Shown here one piece after another: positions 53,007-62,445 of a DNA stretch of 64,000 nt. The first letter of the stretch is position 1, and each line of letters starts with the position of its first letter. The notes beneath the pieces are model-generated. The model saw only the letters and a program-made list of their open reading frames with translations, was not told the origin of the DNA and made no database searches. The stretch comes from CAWHOW01 sp963831005 (lineage in GTDB: Bacteria > Bacteroidota > Bacteroidia > Bacteroidales > CG2-30-32-10). Where the stretch lies: the NCBI GenBank assembly GCA_963831005.1, contig CAWHOW010000034.1:1-64000 (forward strand), written 5' to 3'. A program made the position numbers and the translations under genes.

Positions 53007-53777
53007 ATGTCAGTATTGACTTATTTGCAAGAAACTTCTAGCGCTGTAAGAATTGCCGATTGGGAAAGAACATCTATTGATACTTCAATTAGTACACTTT
53101 CAACCAAGCTAGGTAATTATTTTGACAATCTTGATTCAAGATTTGTTTTTGGTTCATATGATCGAAAAACTATTCTAAGAAGAAGTAAAGATAGTAACTC
53201 AGATGTTGACTATATGGTGGTTTTCAATGATGGTTCTGAGTACAAACCTCAAACTTTAATGACTCGCTTAAAATCATTTGCAGAGAGTAATTATTCAAAA
53301 AATGAAATCTATCAATCATCACCTACAATAGTTCTTGAATTAAGTAATATAAAATTTGAGATTGCACCTGCATATAAAAGCTGGTTTACATTATATATTC
53401 CTGCCCCTGCTTCTAATTATTCTGATTGGATTTCAACCGACCCAAATAAAATTAAAACAGATTTAGATAACAAACATAGGGACAATAATTATTTAATTAA
53501 GGATTTAATTTTAATTCTCAAATATTGGAATGCTAAGAATGACAGAGTATATAGTTCATTTGAACTGGAAAGATACATAATTGATAAATGGTATTTCTTC
53601 TGTAGTAATTTGAAGGATTATTTTTATTCAGCTGTTAGTGGACTTCCAACTGGAAATTTGCCTGCATATAAAGCTACAAAAGTTGAAGGTTTTAAACAAA
53701 TTGTCACAAATACTAAAAATTTTGAATCCAACGATATGCCAGCATCTGCTGAATTAGAAATTAAGAAAGCTATTTAA
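53007..53777 (+). CDS. CD-NTase-like nucleotidyltransferase 2 (SMODS-type)
   Basis: 256 residues. FVFGSYDRKTILRRSKDSNS followed by DVDYMVVF is the GS-DxD motif (Gly49, Ser50, Asp66, Asp68). The third acidic position, in IKFEIAPAY, is Glu118. It is only distantly similar to nucleotidyltransferase 1, with which it shares the fold and the STRONG order of motifs, including LILILKYWNAKND in the helical half. At about 250 residues both are shorter than most CBASS cyclases (300-400). It is third in the operon, 25 bases after the membrane gene. The likely product is an oligonucleotide second messenger; this is inferred. Confidence 0.75.
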   Translation: MSVLTYLQETSSAVRIADWERTSIDTSISTLSTKLGNYFDNLDSRFVFGSYDRKTILRRSKDSNSDVDYMVVFNDGSEYKPQTLMTRLKSFAESNYSKNEIYQSSPTIVLELSNIKFEIAPAYKSWFTLYIPAPASNYSDWISTDPNKIKTDLDNKHRDNNYLIKDLILILKYWNAKNDRVYSSFELERYIIDKWYFFCSNLKDYFYSAVSGLPTGNLPAYKATKVEGFKQIVTNTKNFESNDMPASAELEIKKAI

Positions 53778-53800
53778 GATTTATATTCAATAACGCACCA

Positions 53801-54440
53801 GTTCGCACTCGCCTGCTTGTGGGGAAACATGAGTTGAACAAACGAACAAACGAACATTTGAACAATCGAATCAGAAGAAAGTAAGCAATTGGCAGTATGC
53901 AGTCAGCAAATGGGAATTAATTGGAGATTGGGGATTGAAGACTGGAGACTGGGAAAAAAGGCAGTGGCAGTCAACAAGTAATCAGTGAACGGTAAATTTA
54001 TAATTGAAAGGGTGAATGGGTGAAACGGGGATGGGAGAAGTTAGCAGTTACTTTGTGAACCTTTGCGCCTTAGTGCCTTTGTGGCAAAATTGAAATCCGT
54101 AAGTGAAGAACAAGTGAACAATAGAATATTTGAACAAACGAATGACAATAAATGACACGAAGTAAATGACAAAAAAATAAACAGATGAAGAAATTGTATA
54201 AAGTAACAGTTAAGGTAGATACAGAAGATATTGACCTTTATTTTGATGATCAGGACAGGGCAGAGCGATTTATAAATATGCTCACAAAAGGCATGACACC
54301 AAAAGGTAAAAAACATGTACGCATCAACAACGAATTGGTAATGCTTATTGACAGTGACGAGGATGTGCTTAATGCGTTCAACCTGCTTGAAGGCAATTAA
54401 TATCATTACCCTTGATATCGCTCGTAAAGTTTCGCACTCG
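53801..54440. repeat. Motif-bounded 640-bp direct repeat, copy A (copy B at 57041-57690)
   Basis: Starts at GTTCGCACTCGCCTGCTTGT just after the operon and ends at the next copy of the motif (54429-54446). It contains a 300-base non-coding lead with simple direct repeats (GAACAAACGAACAAACGAAC) and the 71-residue gene. Copy B differs by a seven-base insertion and scattered changes. Confidence 0.88.
54185..54400 (+). CDS. 71-residue protein, duplicated copy A
   Basis: MKKLYKVTVKVDTEDIDLYF to LLEGN, a small acidic alpha/beta protein with two strands and a helix (DRAERFINMLTKGM). It is identical in amino acids to the copy at 57432. No domain is recognised. The long conserved non-coding lead is duplicated with it. 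Confidence 0.75.
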   Translation: MKKLYKVTVKVDTEDIDLYFDDQDRAERFINMLTKGMTPKGKKHVRINNELVMLIDSDEDVLNAFNLLEGN

Positions 54441-54524
54441 CCTGCATAAGGGTAAACAGGCAATGTACAATTTATAATCGTTAAGTACAATGCTATTAGA
54501 AATAACAACATAAATCACAGGAAA

Positions 54525-54917
54525 ATGAAAACCACAGACGAAACAAAGAAATTAATTTTCGGCAAGCTGAAAAAAAACCTGGAAAAGTTTACACCCCCTT
54601 TGGTAGCTAACAGGAAAGCAGATGCAAATACTTACGAAGTTATCGGCAACACTCCTGTTCCGTATGGATCAACAAAAAAGATAGTCCCGGGTATGTACTT
54701 TGCTTCAATAGCAAATCGCAAGGACAGTGTTGTATTATATTTTTTCCCCTGCTATACAAATGCAAAAATGCTGGATGTGGCTCCTTCGCTTGTAAAATGT
54801 TTAAAAGGCAAAACATGTTTTCATTTTACAAAAGAAGAACAAGTAAATGAAAAAGAATTAAATTTACTTCTGAAAAAAGGAATTAGTGCCTGGGAAAAAG
54901 AAGGATATATTAAATAA
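54525..54917 (+). CDS. DUF1801 (YdhG)-like protein
   Basis: 130 residues. MYFASIANRKDSVVLYFFPC, LKGKTCFHFTKEEQ and LLKKGISAWEKEGYIK fit the DUF1801 fold, an iron-binding-protein-like (frataxin-like) small domain of unclear role. It lies between two copies of the dispersed motif. Assignment is by pattern and moderately sure. Confidence 0.6.
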   Translation: MKTTDETKKLIFGKLKKNLEKFTPPLVANRKADANTYEVIGNTPVPYGSTKKIVPGMYFASIANRKDSVVLYFFPCYTNAKMLDVAPSLVKCLKGKTCFHFTKEEQVNEKELNLLLKKGISAWEKEGYIK

Positions 54918-55012
54918 AGTCTAGTCAATTTGAATAAATCCCAGTGGGCGTATGCTGTGCCTGCGTATAGTTTGCTCTCGCCCGCCTCGTTTGATATAGC
55001 TGGCAGTTACAA

Positions 55013-55602
55013 GGGTGTTTAAATAGGAAAGCTCAAAACAGAAATAAAAAAATGGAAAAGCTGATTAAACTTTTGGCTATTATACTGGCATTGTCGTCAA
55101 CAGCAAGTGCACAGAATTTCAGTGTTACAAAAGATTATCTCAACAAAACCATTAAACAAATAAATGATTCATTGCCCTCCGGCTGGACGGATAAAATTGA
55201 TACAGCCCGCGCTGATGAAATTGTTATACAATCGTTAGTTATCGACTTATATCCCGACATGACCTCAAACGACCGGCCGGTTGTAGAAGGGCAATGCGAA
55301 ATATATATTATGATAGTTCCCAGGGTTTCGCCCGATTCAATAAATATAATCAGAAAGAGAAATGAAGAACTGCGAAAGAATTTGCCACCCCAGTATTCTC
55401 AGAACAATTTACAGAACTGGTATAATCAAAACGAAAAAACACTAAAGATACTCGATTCCGAACCTACGAATTATGACAACATATACAGTTACCGGATAAA
55501 ATGCAGCAGATCGCCAAAGAGAGAAACAGATATAATAAAGTACAATAAAATTATGGCATACCTGAACAGGCTATATAAAAAGTACCGGTATTAATGAGGG
55601 AT
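55013..55602. repeat. 590-bp direct repeat, copy 2 (copy 1 at 15221-15810)
   Basis: Starts at GGGTGTTTAAATAGGAAAGC and ends at the weak motif copy ATATTGCACTAACCTGGCAG (55601-55620). It is preceded by TTTGCTCTCGCCCGCCTCGT (54971-54990), another copy of the motif. Confidence 0.9.
55052..55594 (+). CDS. Duplicated secreted protein of 180 residues, copy 2
   Basis: Differs from the protein at 15260 at three positions only: Ser for Ile in the signal peptide (STASAQ), Ala for Thr (TARADEI) and Asn for Asp (YDNIYS). Signal peptide and length are the same. The silent differences are also few, so the copies separated recently or exchange sequence. Confidence 0.8.
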   Translation: MEKLIKLLAIILALSSTASAQNFSVTKDYLNKTIKQINDSLPSGWTDKIDTARADEIVIQSLVIDLYPDMTSNDRPVVEGQCEIYIMIVPRVSPDSINIIRKRNEELRKNLPPQYSQNNLQNWYNQNEKTLKILDSEPTNYDNIYSYRIKCSRSPKRETDIIKYNKIMAYLNRLYKKYRY

Positions 55603-55917
55603 ATTGCACTAACCTGGCAGTCTTGTATTTTTGCTAAGTATTCAGTTTCATTAATATTATCAATATCACTTTTGCCTTCTCAAATACTAAAACTAAAATC
55701 TTATTTTTTATTCCTTTCAAGCCATAGCAATGTTTTTGATAATAAGTAATAAGATAATACCATTACTCAGTATGATTTGGTCTAAAACGAATTTGGTATA
55801 ATGCCGATAGAGTAGCTGTTATAGTACAATTCATTGGACTATTACAGATACCGTATCGGTATAAATATTACAATTTCTATACAAAATATTTAATATCTTC
55901 GTGGTAAAAAAAACTAT
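55603..55917. other. AT-rich intergenic region
   Basis: After the motif copy at 55601-55620 nothing is recognisable until a weak -7 box TATCTTCG at 55894-55901 ahead of the next gene. Confidence 0.4.
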
Positions 55918-56091
55918 ATGCGAAGTGTTTTTGTAAACAGAGCAACTCCCGATTTGAATATTTTTCTCGAAACCTCGTGTTTTTATTGCATGTATTTTAT
56001 ATCCGACATGGTGCAGATAAGTTCTGTAATGTCGTTGCATATCTATCTTTATCAAAACCGTTCAAGATGGAATGAAACATTTATTATTACT

Positions 56092-56997
56092 ATGGCGGAA
56101 AGGAGCGAATTTAGTAAGGAGGTAGATGACGAATCGAAAAAATGGATACGTAAATATGCCGACGACATCAGGAGGATAAGGAATATCAAGCATAAAGGCA
56201 AACAGGAATTGGTGATGATTAACCGATTTAACACTGTTATTAATAAGATAAAAGAATGCCTTATAATTGATTTTGAAGAACGGTTCAAGAGTTCATTTGT
56301 ATATGAATGGATCGACCTTTTTGACTATAAGACAGTAGAGCCAATGCGTTTCATACCCTATGATCCGGTATATAAGCCAACTGAAGAAGATGAGATTATA
56401 AAATTATTTTGCGAAGAATTCATTGATGATAATTGTAAAAAGGAATTTATCATGCTTCTGCCAAATATAGCAGTGCATAAAAAAGGATATTCGGTAAGTA
56501 ATAAGAATGATGCCAAAATGGATAATCCCGACTTTTACAGTTTCACGCTTTATCAGATAGCACTTCTCCCTTCCATAAACAAGGAAACCATGCCAATTAT
56601 ACGGGCCGAACTGCTTCGCAAAGCGCAGCCATTTGTTTGCATGCTGCAAGAGTTCAAATCAGCTATGCAGGCGGAAGTATATGATGATAAGGTAAAAGAA
56701 CTTACTTGCGGATTTTATAAGAAAATAGAACCGGAAGCAGCCATTTTTCAACATCAAATCGAGCAGCAGATCTACTTCCGGCAGGCAATGTATTCGGGAG
56801 TAAGTTTTGTTAATTATAAGCTGAATGTGTGTGTATGCTCTGTTAAAACTGTTATTGATTATTATTGCGAAGTGGGTGTCATGCTGCCTTTCGTAGGCGA
56901 AGCGCTTAAAAAAAACATTTCCTTGCAACGGGATATCAATAGTTGCGATGTGTTTTTATATTTAACAGAAGTTCCGGCAATTAATAATCCTGTATAA
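56092..56997 (+). CDS. Hypothetical protein of about 301 residues
   Basis: Start chosen at MAERSEFSKEVDDESKKWIR; the frame continues upstream to 55918, but that part (NIFLETSCFYCMYFISDMVQ) is unlike the rest. The body is helical and charged with conserved-looking aromatic patches (FVYEWIDLFDYKTVEPMRFI). Two Cys pairs occur (VCVCSVK, NSCDVF). No domain recognised, no signal peptide. A motif copy follows the stop at 57041. Confidence 0.55.
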   Translation: MAERSEFSKEVDDESKKWIRKYADDIRRIRNIKHKGKQELVMINRFNTVINKIKECLIIDFEERFKSSFVYEWIDLFDYKTVEPMRFIPYDPVYKPTEEDEIIKLFCEEFIDDNCKKEFIMLLPNIAVHKKGYSVSNKNDAKMDNPDFYSFTLYQIALLPSINKETMPIIRAELLRKAQPFVCMLQEFKSAMQAEVYDDKVKELTCGFYKKIEPEAAIFQHQIEQQIYFRQAMYSGVSFVNYKLNVCVCSVKTVIDYYCEVGVMLPFVGEALKKNISLQRDINSCDVFLYLTEVPAINNPV

Positions 56998-57040
56998 TGA
57001 AAGTAAATGCTCGTCTTTGCCGAGAGCAAATATAACGCAG

Positions 57041-57690
57041 TTTCGCACTCGCCTGGCTGTGGGAAAACATGAATTGGACACTCGAACAAACGAACATTTG
57101 AACAATCGAATCAGAAGAAAGTAAGCAATTGGCAGTATGCAGTCAGCAAATGGGAATTAATTGGAGATTGGGGATTGAAGACTGGAGACTGGAAAAAAAG
57201 GCAGTGGCAGTAAGCAGTCAACAAGTAATCAGTGAACGGTAAATTTATAATTGAAAGGGTGAATGGGTGAAACGGGGATGGGAGAAGTTAGCAGTTACTT
57301 TGTGAACCTTTGCGCCTTAGTGCCTTTGTGGCAAAATTGAAATCCGTAAGTGAAGAACAAGTGAACAATAGAATATTTGAACAAACGAATGACAATAAAT
57401 GACACGAAGTAAATGACAAAAAAATAAACAGATGAAGAAATTGTATAAAGTAACAGTTAAGGTAGATACAGAAGATATTGACCTTTATTTTGATGATCAG
57501 GACAGGGCAGAGCGATTTATAAATATGCTCACAAAAGGCATGACACCAAAAGGTAAAAAACATGTACGCATCAACAACGAATTGGTAATGCTTATTGACA
57601 GTGACGAGGATGTGCTTAATGCGTTCAACCTGCTTGAAGGCAATTAATATCATTACCCTTGATATCGCTCGTAAAGTTTCGCGTTCGCCC
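57041..57690. repeat. Motif-bounded 640-bp direct repeat, copy B
   Basis: Near copy of 53801-54440, from GTTTCGCACTCGCCTGGCTG to GTTTCGCGTTCGCCCGCCTG. The two copies become unrelated right at the motif on both sides, which suggests the motif marks the edges of the duplicated unit. Confidence 0.88.
57432..57647 (+). CDS. 71-residue protein, duplicated copy B
   Basis: Identical in sequence to the protein at 54185-54400. Conservation of the amino-acid sequence in both copies supports a functional gene but the copies are too similar to show selection. Confidence 0.72.
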   Translation: MKKLYKVTVKVDTEDIDLYFDDQDRAERFINMLTKGMTPKGKKHVRINNELVMLIDSDEDVLNAFNLLEGN

Positions 57691-57807
57691 GCCTGTCTTT
57701 TTAAAGTAATGAGTAAAGAGTAGTGAGATATGAGTAGTATCCTCAATCTCAATTATGCATTCTTAATTCTTACTTCTCAAATCTGTACTCTGCATTATAA
57801 TTTTTCT

Positions 57808-59217
57808 TCACTCCATACACCACGGTTTGGCGTTAGTTACAACAGCTTTGAATGCTCCGAATTTGCTAATATAACGTCCTTCTCCAAATTTTCCGTCATA
57901 GAATGCTGCGAAACGCAATGCAGGTTTTAACATATCGGGATTTGCTTCACGTTTTTCGGAGTACAATGCTTCTCTTTCTGTGATCAGATTCTGAGGCAAG
58001 AACTGAAATGGCTGACAAAGCGGATAAACCTTCCCTGTTAGAAATTCGAACAGTTCCTGTGATTGCCATATTAAGCTATTTTTAACCTGGTAAATAAAAG
58101 TAGGATGTTTTAAAATATCAGGGAAACTTAATCCATAGTACTTTGAAAATAATCGTTCACGCTGGCGAAAAATACCGGGTTTAGTATCTTTAGTTTGTTT
58201 AATAGCTTTATTAGGATCCTCTGCCATACTCCATGGCTCTATATGAGGGGCAATACTCACATGGGCGAGGCTCCAGTCATAAAGATCCCAAAGCATTGCT
58301 TCCCATCTGTTGGTTATGTTTTCCCAAAGAATAATAGATGGTTCGAATTCATGGTCAATACGACGATGGCCATAGTTGATCTCATCAGGGTTTGGAATAC
58401 CGAATTTCGATTTCGATCCCAGTTCATCGAATAAGTCTAATTTTTTCTTTGCCCTGTCAATATAATGAGGGCTAGGCGACATTGCTTTATAAAATTCATA
58501 GGAATACTCATATCCTTCACGGGCAACCACGCTGCCTTCCATTGCCTTATCCAGTCCCTTTTCTATTTGCAATCTTAAATACCTTGGAAATGTCATTCCC
58601 TGTTCTTCGCCAAGTGCGATCAGGTTTTCAATCGGTTTAATGATTCCTTCATCGTTAATTAATGTTTCAATTTCAACGGAATTATTATAAGCATTTGGCT
58701 TTTCGCTGATCTCGTTATCAATGTTTTTTTCTGTAGCAACTTTTAATGCTTCAATACCTCCACTTTGTTCAATACCTTTTTTCAGTCCTGATTTTTCTTT
58801 GTTACGGTCAACAAAGTCAAGGCTCTGACGCATCGCTTTTTTAGGATCATAGTTCCTGTCCATTTCTAATGCTTCTTCTTTAGCTGCCCGGATTCGTTTT
58901 ATTGCATCACGCAATGCATTCAGGTTTTGCTTAAGCAAATTGGCATCGCTGTACCCACCAGTTGAGTTTGCAGCTGCAGCCTGAGAACTCAGTACCTTTC
59001 CATAATAATCGCTGAACTTGCCATACAGGTTCTCCTGCATCATCTGTCCGCTGAAAGCATTCATGTCGTCGTTAGTGCGTGCAAGTTCTTCCATGCGTTC
59101 AAGCACGCTGAACATTTTCCCGGCATCTTCGCTGACAATATTTTTTGATTTTATTTCATTAGCCATATTACGGAATGTCCCTAAAAGGGCATCCGACATC
59201 ATAGGATCAAGTGGCAT
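57808..59217 (-). CDS. Hypothetical protein of 469 residues, operon with 59229
   Basis: Soluble, helical N-terminal half with coiled-coil-like stretches (LNALRDAIKRIRAAKEEALE) and an aromatic C-terminal half (WEAMLWDLYDWSLAHVSIAP, YPLCQPFQFLPQNLITEREA). No signal peptide. I do not recognise the family. It is 11 bases downstream of the 59229 gene on the same strand, so the two are probably cotranscribed and may act together. Confidence 0.65.
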   Translation of the reverse strand: MPLDPMMSDALLGTFRNMANEIKSKNIVSEDAGKMFSVLERMEELARTNDDMNAFSGQMMQENLYGKFSDYYGKVLSSQAAAANSTGGYSDANLLKQNLNALRDAIKRIRAAKEEALEMDRNYDPKKAMRQSLDFVDRNKEKSGLKKGIEQSGGIEALKVATEKNIDNEISEKPNAYNNSVEIETLINDEGIIKPIENLIALGEEQGMTFPRYLRLQIEKGLDKAMEGSVVAREGYEYSYEFYKAMSPSPHYIDRAKKKLDLFDELGSKSKFGIPNPDEINYGHRRIDHEFEPSIILWENITNRWEAMLWDLYDWSLAHVSIAPHIEPWSMAEDPNKAIKQTKDTKPGIFRQRERLFSKYYGLSFPDILKHPTFIYQVKNSLIWQSQELFEFLTGKVYPLCQPFQFLPQNLITEREALYSEKREANPDMLKPALRFAAFYDGKFGEGRYISKFGAFKAVVTNAKPWCME

Positions 59218-59228
59218 AATATGTAAGT

Positions 59229-59888
59229 TTAACGGTTTGTAATTGATTTGTATTTTTTTAATTGCTCAGCCACATTCTCATCCGTATAAGGAATAAACCT
59301 CCTGTGGCGATATTCTAAAATGATATCCGGTGTCATCTTCCAGCCCGGCTGCCATTGACTATTTCTTTCTTCAAGTTCGGAAACATTGTCTCTGATTTCT
59401 TTTCTATTTGATTCAGCTGCCTCATTCATTTCTTTCTTATACTCGTCTGGAACAACAGCATTTTCATAAATTTCTATCCAGTCCATCAACCCCCAGTCAT
59501 CATTGAACTGTCGGTTTGCTTCATCCATTGATATTTCAATCATGCATTTATTTTCCTCTTCATTCACCATCGTGATCAGGTCTGAAACATTTTCAAACTG
59601 ATCCACTTTAGCAAGTATCCTGTTTGAGGCATGCACCCGGATAATTTCCTTAAGGTCATTAAGAAATGCCTGCTCCATCAGGTATTTGTCTTTTGTCAAT
59701 GCACAAGCGCATTTATGATTCAGGTTGCCGATCTTCGTTCTAAATTCTTCCATCTCGTTGCAACTGAGAAATGCATCCCGAAGGGTTTTTTCGGCTTCAT
59801 ACGAATTCCTGTAATTTGGATTATCGGCATACCGCTCTGCCCGCACTCTATAATAATCTTTGTATTCTTCAAAAATGTTGTCTGGCAT
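59229..59888 (-). CDS. Hypothetical protein of 219 residues, operon with 57808
   Basis: Acidic and helical, with a possible coiled coil at YKKEMNEAAESNRKEIRDNV. DDWGLMDWIEIYENAVVPDE and WQPGWKMTPDIILEYRHRRF give an aromatic signature. No signal peptide or known domain. First gene of the pair. Confidence 0.62.
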   Translation of the reverse strand: MPDNIFEEYKDYYRVRAERYADNPNYRNSYEAEKTLRDAFLSCNEMEEFRTKIGNLNHKCACALTKDKYLMEQAFLNDLKEIIRVHASNRILAKVDQFENVSDLITMVNEEENKCMIEISMDEANRQFNDDWGLMDWIEIYENAVVPDEYKKEMNEAAESNRKEIRDNVSELEERNSQWQPGWKMTPDIILEYRHRRFIPYTDENVAEQLKKYKSITNR

Positions 59889-60045
59889 TTTATTTTGTTT
59901 TTAAATTCCCGTTAAAGATAATTGTTTTTAATATTACAATTTATTTATTGTAAAAATGTTCTATTTCATTTCTTTGTTTCGTGCTATTTTCAACCACCTC
60001 ATCTGTATGTTTGAGAATTTAGCTAAAGAATATTTATGCTTGCAC

Positions 60046-60080
60046 AAAAAAAGACCGCTTATTATTAGCGGTCTTTTTTA
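60046..60080. terminator. Bidirectional terminator
   Basis: Stem AAAAAGACCGCT / AGCGGTCTTTTT (60048-60059 and 60067-60078) with loop TATTATT. It terminates the MuiA-like gene on the minus strand and has T bases on both strands. Confidence 0.85.
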
Positions 60081-60099
60081 TTTAGATATGATACATGCT

Positions 60100-62127
60100 T
60101 TATTGAAGGTCGAGCTGATAGTCGGCAGGATATTTAACACTGTACTTGATTTCAAATTTTTTCGTTTCACCGGGCTTCATATCCAATTTCCATTTCAGTT
60201 CGCCCTTCTTGTCGTCGTTCACGGCATTGGATGTTTCAAGCAAGTCCACTTCAATATCGTTATCAACAGATACGGGGTATTGGTCAATAACGTTAATAGT
60301 GATATTTTCCTTTTTATTGTTCCTGACGCTAATTTCCCAGCCGAAAGTTTCTTTAACGGAGGAACTAAGGAATTTCTTGCTGCGCACTTCTTTCATGCGT
60401 TCGCGTTTAATGTTTATGCTCTGGTCGTTGCCCAGCGAAACTTTCAGCGTATCGTCAACCGAACCCACATTCAGGTACGAAGCGCCTATATAGGTGCCTT
60501 CATAATACAGGCTTGTTGGCCCCGGCATTAAATTGAACTGGTCCCAGTCGATGATATTTGCCATAAGGAAAGCCTTATTATCAGCCTTTGGCGTAGTGGT
60601 GTACTCATACATTGCAGGTACACTGAATTCTTTTATCTGTACCAGGTAATCTTTGCCATCGGAGGGAATAGTGTATGGTACATCAATAGAATACTGGAAA
60701 CTGGTTGGGGTATAAACTGTTTTATTCGGTATCATGTTCTTTTCTACAATAACCTCCCCAGCTGATGCATAAGAAGCGTTGCTATATGAATTGCTTACAA
60801 CTTTTGTATCCGATTGGCTATTCGCCGAATAACTTTCTCTGACACCAGCCACAGACTGCAATTGATCCTGTACTGGTGTATCAACAACCTTCACTCCGTC
60901 AACAAGAACTTGTTTATCTTCCTGTATTGTCACTTCATTAAGGCTGATGGTAGATTTATTCAAGCCGACATTTTTTACAATTTCATAATTTTTGTACAGA
61001 TAAACTCCGCTTAATTCACTGGAAGTAAATCCTACATATACCACTTTAAGATCGTACGTCCCTGCATCTGAGTCCCGGATAGTGTAATTCCCATCTATAT
61101 CTGTTGTGGTTGTACCCACAACTTTATTATTCAAACTTAATGAAACAGCAGCAAAAGGCAAAGGTTCTCCGTTATCATTATCTGTGATTCTTCCTTTGAG
61201 GGTGCAGATGCCTGTAGTGTTAGCATTATTCTGTGCATAATAAGTTGGCTGCGGTGATGATGACGCATACCTGCTCAGTGTCCACTCATTCAGCGTAGGT
61301 GATTCATTGATGGATACTGGGTTTGATGAAGTGAGGGAAAGCGTAACATTGTTCCAGTCTTCACCCGTTTCCTGGTGAACATTAGCTTTGGCAAGAAGCC
61401 TGATAGGCTCTGCAACACTATTCACCCTTACGTCGTATATGGCGCTCCATCCAGCTTTATTCACATAATAGGAAAATTGAAGTGTAAGGGCCGTATCTCT
61501 TTTTGCATTTACTTTCAGTTCAATATTGCTGCTTGGTTCATCTTCCTTTAAAAGCAATGAATCAAGCTTTGTTCCCATCAGACTTTTTGCCTTTGCAAGC
61601 TCTTTTATAGCAGCATTTATTTCCATTATTTTCTTCTTTATTTCAAGCAAGCGCGACCTGTAGAAATCAAGTGTTTCTTTCATGCTTGCCAGCGAAATGA
61701 CCTGTTTGTCGCTGGTATTCGGAATTGTGTATGCTTCAAGCAGTGATTCTTCTTTCGAATACACTTCATATTCGGAAACAAGCTTGGTCAATGCCGCTTT
61801 GTTGGTATCGAACTGTGTTTGTATTTTCGCTATTTCCGTTTTCCTTGAATCTTCTTTTGAATAGTCAAGTTTATGCGACACCGATAAAATGGTGCAACTT
61901 CCCATATCCTTTACTTGTATGGTGCCGGGTTCAAGTTCAGAGGAAAGATTAATAAGCATTAGTTCATTGTCGCCTTTCTTTAATTTTATTTCGGCCTGTC
62001 GTGTTACCTGTGCACCTTGTTTGTACAGGGTGACATCTTTGATGGTTGTTTCCACTTTCTTGTTTGCAAGCTGCGCGAATGTTGCGTGTGCAAGAATAAG
62101 CAGGATAAATGTGATTGTCTTTTTCAT
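60100..62127 (-). CDS. MuiA-like DUF4139 protein with inserted carboxypeptidase-regulatory-like domain
   Basis: 675 residues. Signal peptide to TFAQ, then the DUF4140 N-terminal part (VTLYKQGAQVTRQAEIKLKK), a coiled coil (about 100-190) and DUF4139 (YYVNKAGWSAIYDVRVNS, TGEDWNNVTLSLTSSNPVSI, YSIDVPYTIPSDGKDY). The family includes the mucoidy inhibitor MuiA. Between the two halves of DUF4139, around residues 305-370, lies a CarboxypepD_reg-like domain (LKGRITDNDNGEPLPFAAVS, GNYTIRDSDAGTYDLKVVYV), normally found at the start of TonB-linked receptors. Likely cell-envelope associated. Confidence 0.85.
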   Translation of the reverse strand: MKKTITFILLILAHATFAQLANKKVETTIKDVTLYKQGAQVTRQAEIKLKKGDNELMLINLSSELEPGTIQVKDMGSCTILSVSHKLDYSKEDSRKTEIAKIQTQFDTNKAALTKLVSEYEVYSKEESLLEAYTIPNTSDKQVISLASMKETLDFYRSRLLEIKKKIMEINAAIKELAKAKSLMGTKLDSLLLKEDEPSSNIELKVNAKRDTALTLQFSYYVNKAGWSAIYDVRVNSVAEPIRLLAKANVHQETGEDWNNVTLSLTSSNPVSINESPTLNEWTLSRYASSSPQPTYYAQNNANTTGICTLKGRITDNDNGEPLPFAAVSLSLNNKVVGTTTTDIDGNYTIRDSDAGTYDLKVVYVGFTSSELSGVYLYKNYEIVKNVGLNKSTISLNEVTIQEDKQVLVDGVKVVDTPVQDQLQSVAGVRESYSANSQSDTKVVSNSYSNASYASAGEVIVEKNMIPNKTVYTPTSFQYSIDVPYTIPSDGKDYLVQIKEFSVPAMYEYTTTPKADNKAFLMANIIDWDQFNLMPGPTSLYYEGTYIGASYLNVGSVDDTLKVSLGNDQSINIKRERMKEVRSKKFLSSSVKETFGWEISVRNNKKENITINVIDQYPVSVDNDIEVDLLETSNAVNDDKKGELKWKLDMKPGETKKFEIKYSVKYPADYQLDLQ

Positions 62128-62445
62128 GTGTTTATTTTTTAATTGATTTCTATTAGCACTTATTAGATAAGAAAAAAATCATAATTCCATAAGTGAAATT
62201 AAACAAATTATAAAAAGAGCCATGTTAAAATCCGCCTGATCATCTGAAAATAACAATAAGTCAATATGTTCTATGTAGTACGAGCTCTGTTCGTGCACGC
62301 CTGCATGTCATTTATTTAGTAGGGGGTCACAAGTAGTGAGATACGTTAGTATCCTTAATCTCTATTCTGCATTCTTAATTATTAGAACTCTATGGTCAAT
62401 AATTAGTATATTTGAATTCGTTTTAAAAAAGAAAAATTTAATTTT
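62128..62445. other. Intergenic region with a gene-end motif copy
   Basis: The motif copy GTTCGTGCACGCCTGCATGT is at 62289-62308, followed by TAGTGAGATACGTTAGTATC and TAATCTCTATTCTGCATTC, which parallel the DNA at 57700-57760. TATATTTG at 62407-62414 is a likely -7 box for the next gene. Confidence 0.55.
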
